Of a stretch of DNA of 64,000 bases, positions 61,401 to 64,000 are shown piece after piece; position 1 is the first letter of the stretch, and each line of letters opens with the position of its first letter. The translations under genes were made by a program, and so were the position numbers. The stretch comes from Chrysopilus asiliformis (Eukaryota; Arthropoda; Insecta; Diptera; Rhagionidae). Under the pieces are notes generated by a model. The model was not told the DNA's origin, did not search any database, and saw only the letters and a program-made list of their open reading frames with translations. The stretch is taken from contig OZ035961.1 of the NCBI GenBank assembly GCA_964034945.1, positions 1,963,501-2,027,500 of the forward strand, given 5' to 3'.

Positions 61401-61603
61401 ACCTGTCAACGGATATGCAACATAAATGTAAAATGCTCGCTGTGGAAAAATATACATCCAAACTGTTCCACACGTTGCACATAAATGATCCAAATAGCCA
61501 TTTTCCACCTGACAATTCCACTGATGCATTAAATGTCATGGCGCAAAGGGCGACCAACATATCAGCCATGGCTAATGACACCACAAAATAATTTGTTATA
61601 ACA
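31222..61603 (-). CDS. Octbeta3R: Octopamine beta receptor, Octbeta3R-like; 5' end outside window
   Basis: Class A biogenic-amine GPCR that in its family couples to Gs and raises cAMP on octopamine binding at the plasma membrane. Visible exons, 5' to 3' on minus: 61403-61603, 59842-60117, 59252-59450, 53190-55134, 39815-40162, 33716-33824, 31222-31432. All six junctions agree in phase and give 1095 residues from before TM2 to the stop. Motifs: TM3 amine-binding Asp in [11 protein letters not shown], with its Arg codon split by an intron; TM5 [11 protein letters not shown]6 [10 protein letters not shown]7 [11 protein letters not shown]3 is about 845 residues, which favours Octbeta3R over the short-loop Octbeta1R/2R. 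The C-tail ends NPYSAYYV. The first visible exon starts in mid-codon, so TM1 and the N-terminus lie upstream, probably beyond 64000. Receptor class near certain; subtype inferred from loop length and C-tail. Confidence 0.92.
32170..32814. mobile_element. MITE with AGGCACCGTTTACAC ends, carrying a nested element
   Basis: AGGCACCGTTTACACTTATG at the left is mirrored by GTGTAAACGGCACCT at the right, with a further CGCGAATTTTATTCT / AGAATAAAATTCGCG pair inside the arms. A second element (32260-32609) interrupts it. No clear target duplication. Confidence 0.65.
32260..32609. mobile_element. Nested MITE with TAGAACCTGAATCGTACGTC ends
   Basis: TAGAACCTGAATCGTACGTC at the left and GACGTACGATTCAGGTTCTA at the right are an exact inverted pair. 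It has a GC-richer interior with repeated GACGGACGCAT. Inserted into the element at 32170-32814. Confidence 0.75.
32933..33166. mobile_element. 234-bp foldback element, copy 1
   Basis: Arms of about 95 bp (GGGCACCAATCATGTATTCC .. mirrored GGAATACATGATTG) around a central loop of about 45 bp. Another copy of equal length lies at 40746-40979. The long arms give overlapping ORFs on both strands, not taken as genes. No clear target duplication. Confidence 0.85.
33166..33546. mobile_element. hAT-like MITE with CAGGGCTGCC ends
   Basis: Starts CAGGGCTGCCAA and ends TTAGCAGCCCTG, about 380 bp apart, with subterminal GGGG(G/T)TTTT repeats. The left end abuts the foldback at 32933-33166. No matching 8-bp duplication, so one end may be altered. 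Confidence 0.6.
33716..33824 (-). CDS. Octbeta3R: Receptor exon: TM6
   Basis: Begins GSVRPAKGW, then the conserved [14 protein letters not shown] and TM6 CWLPFFLW. Acceptor TTTCAG, donor GTGAGT. Too short in its own frame to stand out as an ORF; the longer overlapping frame is a shadow. Confidence 0.93.
34488..34880. mobile_element. MITE with CTGGAGCCCAATGAACGCAA ends
   Basis: CTGGAGCCCAATGAACGCAA at the left is mirrored by TTGCGTTCATTGGGCTCCAG at the right, 393 bp overall. The GAGCCCAATG motif is repeated inside the left arm and TGCGTTCACTGCGTTCACTG near the right. Superfamily not assigned. Confidence 0.75.
36376..36884 (+). mobile_element. Helitron-like element, family 2, internally deleted copy
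   Basis: Starts TCCTATAATATAATACGAGG after an A, has a CTGT tract and ends with GAGCATGGCTC plus TTCCTGGTACTTAA. Collinear with 57843-58791 but lacks about 430 bp of interior; the terminal CTAA is altered to TTAA. Confidence 0.65.
37257..37589 (+). mobile_element. Non-autonomous Helitron, short form
   Basis: 5' TCATACTAATATATAAAAAT preceded by A; 3' hairpin CCCGGCAACGACGGG then TATGCAAGCTAG followed by T. One internal module, 333 bp. The ends and the A/T insertion site are the Helitron hallmarks (5' TC, 3' CTRR, between A and T). Confidence 0.85.
37632..37781. mobile_element. Short MITE-like element related to 26529-26664
   Basis: ACGTCATGTTATTTTAGGCTC at the left against GAGGTATTCTACGGACAGCC at the right, a loose inverted pair of the same GGGGCTGTCCGTAGAAT type. 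Confidence 0.35.
39273..39588. mobile_element. piggyBac-type MITE, TTAA ends, 316 bp
   Basis: TTAACACGTTGGCTA at the left and TAGCCAACGTGTTAA at the right. Internal GAGTCACCGGTGATC and GAGCCACCGGTGTAC repeats sit near the left end. Third member of the TTAACAC(A/G)TT group in the window. Confidence 0.82.
39815..40162 (-). CDS. Octbeta3R: Receptor exon: distal ICL3
   Basis: 116 codons' worth, phase 1 on both sides. Joins the 1945-nt exon (Ser codon A|GT) to the TM6 exon (Gly codon G|GT). Content: [18 protein letters not shown], a Cys/His cluster (HPCRCH), a Gly-rich run ([16 protein letters not shown]) and a tail ending HSELAQ. The plus-strand His-rich ORF here is its antisense. Confidence 0.85.
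40746..40979. mobile_element. 234-bp foldback element, copy 2
   Basis: Same length, ends (GGGCACC / GGTGCCC) and arms as 32933-33166, with few mismatches, so the pair is fairly recent. Located in the intron between the distal ICL3 exon and the 1945-nt exon. Confidence 0.88.
42672..42958 (+). mobile_element. Non-autonomous Helitron, 3' truncated
   Basis: 5' TCATACTAATATATAAAAAT preceded by A. The body runs to GACCATCAAAAAA but the CCCGGC hairpin and CTAG are absent. Contains a G-run of about 14. Confidence 0.75.
44777..45079 (+). CDS. Candidate last three exons of a nested plus-strand gene
   Basis: Within a receptor intron, opposite strand. Exon a is 44777-44834 (acceptor CTTTTTTTGCAG, donor GTAAGT), exon b 44944-44986 (acceptor TTAATTCATAG, donor GTAACA) and exon c from 45048 (acceptor GTTGCTTTTAG) to a TAA at 45077-45079. 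Introns are 109 and 61 nt and phases match, giving [18 protein letters not shown].. then [14 protein letters not shown].. then [11 protein letters not shown] do not recognise the protein and found no exon upstream. Three in-phase acceptor/donor sets with open frames in AT-rich DNA argue for a real gene or a recent remnant, but chance is not excluded. Confidence 0.3.
45654..45956. mobile_element. MITE with TAAGGCCTATATTACACACG ends
   Basis: TAAGGCCTATATTACACACG.. GCAACTTTAA at the left is mirrored by TTAAAGTTGCCGTGTGTAAC .. ATAGGCCTAA at the right, 303 bp. Interior GC-richer. No clear target duplication. Confidence 0.78.
46633..46732. mobile_element. Tiny pogo-type MITE, 100 bp
   Basis: CAGTAGAATCCCGATAATTC at the left after TA; GAATTATCGGGATTCTACTG at the right. 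Internal GATAATTCGTAC units repeat in tandem. Fits pogo/Tigger-type ends; the right TA is not kept. Confidence 0.75.
48201..48589. mobile_element. MITE with tandemly duplicated 113-bp left arm
   Basis: TGTTTACATTAGGACTCACT .. GCGGCACGTC (48314) pairs with GACGTGCCGCC .. TCCTAATGTAAACA at the right. The left arm, including AGTGAGGGTGAGGGACGCAG, is present twice in tandem (48201-48313 and 48314-48420), nearly identical. Confidence 0.78.
49819..50154 (+). mobile_element. Non-autonomous Helitron, short form
   Basis: Complete ends: A|TCATACTAATATATAAAAAT and CCCGGCAACGACGGG..GCAAGCTAG|T. 336 bp, one internal module. Confidence 0.87.
50944..51192. mobile_element. pogo-type MITE, 249 bp, TA duplication, nested
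   Basis: CAGTAATCCCTACAACTGCG at the left, CGCGCAGTTGGAGGGATTAC-TG at the right, TA on both sides (50942-50943 and 51193-51194). Several ACTGCGCGGTTTC units repeat inside the left end. Inserted in repeat family R. Confidence 0.92.
51589..52040. mobile_element. MITE with GGGTAATTCACTCTT ends, nested
   Basis: GGGTAATTCACTCTTGATCG at the left and AAGAGTGAATAGCCC at the right, flanked by TAATA on both sides (51584-51588 and 52041-52045). Interior repeats TACGATTCTACGA-like words. Inserted in repeat family R. Confidence 0.75.
53190..55134 (-). CDS. Octbeta3R: Receptor exon: giant central ICL3 exon, 648 codons
   Basis: One uninterrupted 1945-nt exon (acceptor GAATTGCAG, donor GTAAGT). It is low-complexity, Ser/Asp/Asn-rich and largely disordered in appearance. 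Features include [20 protein letters not shown] near the start, dense RRxS and SP/TP sites suited to kinases, a Gly-rich run, a [10 protein letters not shown] stretch and basic [12 protein letters not shown] near the end. The ORF runs on past both splice sites; the apparent N-terminal Met lies in intron sequence. Confidence 0.92.
55613..56107 (+). mobile_element. Non-autonomous Helitron, long form
   Basis: Complete: A|TCATACTAATATATAAAAAT .. CCCGGCAACGACGGG..GCAAGCTAG|T, 495 bp. Two tandem copies of the internal module with CGAACCGATTGG-type words separated by a G-rich spacer. Confidence 0.88.
56607..56923 (-). mobile_element. Non-autonomous Helitron, short form, inverted
   Basis: Complete on minus: TCATACTAATATATAAAAAT at 56923 downwards, CTAG at 56607-56610, with flanking A and T. 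317 bp, only 0.5 kb from the copy at 55613 in opposite orientation. Confidence 0.87.
57843..58791 (+). mobile_element. Helitron-like element, family 2, long copy
   Basis: A|TCCTATAATATAATACGAGG at the 5' end; 3' hairpin CCGAGCATGGCTCGG then TCTTCCTGGTACTAA|T. 5' TC, 3' CTRR and the A/T insertion site fit a Helitron. The 154-codon frame inside is probably accidental: its end matches copy 1 at nucleotide level, with no Rep/helicase motif. Confidence 0.78.
59252..59450 (-). CDS. Octbeta3R: Receptor exon: proximal ICL3, His/Met-rich
   Basis: Starts [15 protein letters not shown], directly after TM5, and runs through a His/Met-rich patch ([16 protein letters not shown]) to [12 protein letters not shown]. 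Acceptor TATCTAG, donor GTACGT. Starts with one base that completes the Arg codon; ends in phase 0. Confidence 0.9.
59842..60117 (-). CDS. Octbeta3R: Receptor exon: TM4 to TM5
   Basis: Starts by completing the DRY Arg, then [16 protein letters not shown]4 ([17 protein letters not shown]), ECL2 with the conserved Cys in DECAFVVNK, and TM5 ([21 protein letters not shown]). Donor GTACTA. Confidence 0.93.
61403..61603 (-). CDS. Octbeta3R: Receptor exon: TM2 to TM3
   Basis: [19 protein letters not shown] (TM2 with the sodium-site Asp), the disulfide Cys in FMCNVWN, and TM3 [21 protein letters not shown]. Donor GTAATT; acceptor CATTTCAG. Begins with the third base of a codon, so another exon lies upstream. 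Confidence 0.94.
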
Positions 61604-61929
61604 CTGAAATGAGAATGAAGACAGTTGACTATATTTATAAGTGAAATATAAATGACGAAAAGTGTAAATTCATATGTGTTGGTGTAAATGTTATTATATA
61701 CTTATTATGTATCAAATTTGATAACTTCACTAAGGCTATTCAATTATCCTTCAAATTTTTAGTGATACGAACATTTTTATATGAAGACATAACTTATTGT
61801 AATATTTCACTTCTTCTGGATAAGAGGAATGGGAAAATCATGGTTGGAATTCAACGGGTAAAAAGAATTGGTTTATTCTTTAAAAAAGAATTTTTTATTT
61901 CTTTGAAAGTTAAAACTGAAACGAACTAA

Positions 61930-62161
61930 GGTGACCTTACAGAGGTTTCTGTAAGCCAGCTAGCGGTCAGAGTTAACCTATCTAAGGTCAACTCGTGCAG
62001 CTCCCAATGCCCTACTTCACCTGCTGGTGGCTTTATTTCAGAATTTCTCCGACCACAGGTCAACTCAGTTTTACTTGCCCACATGCAGGCGAACGCGCGC
62101 CTGCCCGAGGCCAATTACGCCGTATGTAGGTCGTCGAGTTAGCCTCCATTTTTCTGAGTGT
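61930..62161 (-). mobile_element. CACTCAGAAAAA-type MITE, truncated copy
   Basis: Inverted relative to 23799-24101 and collinear with it over most of the GC-rich interior; the right edge has TTTTTCTGAGTGTG. The other terminal repeat is missing (starts near GACCTTACAGAGG). Confidence 0.7.
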
Positions 62162-62288
62162 GTCTTTAAATGTGGAATTACAAGCAGTTTTACATAAATA
62201 GAGTATTTTAATGAAATTGCAACATTTGTACGCAAATGTATCCCATCATAAGCAAAGATTTTGGAAACATTAAACCATGCATATCATA

Positions 62289-62768
62289 TCATACTAATAT
62301 ATAAAAATGAGTTGGTGTCTGTCTGTCTGTTCCTCTTTCACGCCAAAACGGCTGAACCGACTGACTTGAAATTTGGCATGAGTGTCTGTGGTAGTTCTGG
62401 TTCCCACATAGGCATACGTAAAAGTATCGCGAGGGGTGGGGGGAGTAAGGGGAGGGGGTAAAGTGATTTCGAAACTTAGTTTTTGCGCTATGTTACCCTT
62501 TCGCGGGGAAACTACTGAACCGATTGGCCTGAAATTTGGCATAGATGTACGTTGGGGGTCCAGCCCCAACATAGATCCATTAAAAAGTAGCCCGAGAGGT
62601 GGGGGAGTAAGGGGGGGGGGGTAAAGTGATCTCGAAATTTAGATCTTCCTCTATGTTACTCTTTCGTGGGGAAACTACCGAGCCGATTGGCCTGAAGTTT
62701 AGCTACAACACAGACCATAAAAAAAAATTGAAAAAACTTGACCCGGCAACCACGGGTATACAAGCTAG
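62289..62768 (+). mobile_element. Non-autonomous Helitron, long form
   Basis: A|TCATACTAATATATAAAAAT .. CCCGGCAACCACGGG..CAAGCTAG|T, 480 bp, two internal modules. The hairpin has one substitution (CAACGA to CAACCA) in the loop region. Confidence 0.87.
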
Positions 62769-62947
62769 TAGTTAATAAATCAAATAATTAAACATTAAGC
62801 CTTCGATTCACTCTAGAAGAATTTTATCTTACAGAATTCAGTTTTTTTCCAATTCGTATAGGAAAAAGCAAAAAAGAAAATTCAAAAAAAAAATGCTTCA
62901 GTTTCAGTGTCCAATTTTAGTAAAATTTTTACTTTTTTACATTAAAG

Positions 62948-63241
62948 ATGTTAAATATACAAATATTGGGAAGCCCTATTTTATTCGTATGTCACCAAAG
63001 TTTGGAAAATATGGAGTGCAGACTAATAAAAACCATCTGGACTAACGAAAATGGAAAAAAAATCTCTTTACTTCCTATTGGTATTAGCGTAGCGTCTTCT
63101 AAAAGGACAAAATACAATTTAACAATGCCGGGGTCTAAAACATATTTCTTGTTTATCCAAAATGACAAGGGTACAATAAAAGTCTACAGAAGGACACTCT
63201 CCACTCTGTGGCGATGGACAGAAATTGTTATTGAGGTTTAG
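62948..63241 (+). CDS. Unrecognised ORF, 97 aa, possibly an exon
   Basis: Not recognised. It is preceded by a pyrimidine-rich tract ending ATTAAAG that could be a splice acceptor, has balanced composition (RLIKTIWTNENGKKISLLPI, KTYFLFIQNDKGTIKVYRR) and an AATAAA about 60 nt after the stop. It lies on the strand opposite the receptor, probably within its next intron. May be an old gene or transposon fragment. Confidence 0.22.
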   Translation: MLNIQILGSPILFVCHQSLENMECRLIKTIWTNENGKKISLLPIGISVASSKRTKYNLTMPGSKTYFLFIQNDKGTIKVYRRTLSTLWRWTEIVIEV

Positions 63242-63403
63242 CTGAAATTTAATTCAAGAATTTCAAGACATCAATTTGCAGTATCACCTTTTGTCATATT
63301 GAAAATAAACTATTTTTTAAATCATAATATTTTCTTATTAAAGAGCATTTCGTAAATGTGTAATATCCTTGGTAAACCAAATAACCAATGGAAGAAAATT
63401 ATT

Positions 63404-63895
63404 CAGGGTATTCACAGTCCTCTTTTAAATTGCGAGTGATTTACCGCTCGGCAATTCAGTCAAATTTAACAGATTTTTACCGAGACGGTAACTTGGTTCA
63501 TGTAAAGACGAATTACCGGATTCGGTAATTGTAGACATATGCCTTGAGTCGTGTTTTCCGGCCCGGTTATTCGGTATCAAGAATCAACCGCGAGTGGCGC
63601 TAGTAATGTTTTTAGTTGTCAAATTTTCTCGCTGGTTTTTTGTTAATCTCATCGGACTGCAAATTTTTTCAATTTTGATAGCCGTTCCCACATTAGAAAT
63701 TCAAAAGAATACATCAAACATGGATTTAAAGGTATGTGACAATCAAATTCGCAGTTCATGATTTGGTCACGTATCCAATAAAAGCGCTGTTCTCAAATCT
63801 GTGCTGTGGGATGTTCACAGCAGAATATTTTCAGTCTTTTAATATTACTGAAAATACCGAATACCCAAAATTAAAAGAGGACTGTGAATACCCTG
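63404..63895. mobile_element. MITE with CAGGGTATTCACAGTCCTCT ends, 492 bp
   Basis: CAGGGTATTCACAGTCCTCT at the left is mirrored exactly by AGAGGACTGTGAATACCCTG at the right. ATT occurs on both outer sides (63401-63403 and 63896-63898), a possible 3-bp duplication. GGTAATT and TTCACAG words repeat inside. Confidence 0.8.
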
Positions 63896-64000
63896 ATTGA
63901 AAACTATTGAACGAATATTTAAATAAATAGATATTTCTTGTGAATTAATGATTTTTCAAGCACGTATATTTTCTAAATATTGCTACTTTAAAATAACTTT

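Noticed and set aside
1..64000. CRISPR arrays, bacterial operons, phage or toxin-antitoxin systems
   Set aside because: Spliced insect genes throughout; the regular repeats are microsatellites or TE modules, without spacer structure.

Overview
This is a stretch of insect nuclear genome. It is AT-rich and has spliced genes with GT-AG introns, a mixture of roughly 55-110 nt and multi-kilobase introns, AATAAA-type polyadenylation signals and a very dense load of DNA transposons. Gene content (trabid, clarin, RpS10 and a beta-type octopamine receptor with an enormous third intracellular loop) fits an arthropod, most likely a fly (Diptera); the species cannot be fixed from the sequence alone. All confidently recognised genes are on the minus strand.

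Left part (1-13.1 kb): repeat-rich flank with a Tc1-type MITE (1665-2030), then trabid (3601-8437, nine coding exons, K63/K29-type deubiquitinase), an unrecognised membrane-protein-like ORF (9734-10150), a four-TM clarin (10439-11233, three exons), an unrecognised two-exon gene for a 93-residue basic protein (11430-11782) and RpS10 (12267-12743, with a non-coding 5' TOP exon at 13019-13059). Exon joins were worked out by matching splice-site phase by hand.

Middle (13.1-31.2 kb): gene-poor. It holds a MULE-type foldback, two piggyBac-type MITEs, a hAT MITE with a perfect 8-bp duplication, a Helitron copy, CTGT-type microsatellites and two weak gene candidates.

Right half (31.2 kb to beyond 61.6 kb): one receptor gene, an Octbeta3R-like octopamine receptor, read right to left in seven visible exons. 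The first exon(s), with the N-terminus and TM1, are not found in the window and probably lie past 64000. Its ICL3 is about 845 residues, encoded by three exons, one of them 1945 nt. The introns are packed with mobile elements: at least six copies of a short non-autonomous Helitron (5' TC..., 3' hairpin plus CTAG, always between A and T), two copies of a second Helitron-like family (3' CTAA), a pair of 234-bp foldbacks, a third piggyBac-type MITE and pogo-type MITEs, one of them nested in another repeat whose empty site is preserved elsewhere in the window. A possible plus-strand gene tail (44777-45079) sits inside one receptor intron.

No CRISPR array, operon, phage or recognisable tRNA/rRNA gene was seen. 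The most interesting material is the set of short non-autonomous DNA elements with exact boundaries, the giant ICL3 and the unrecognised small genes.
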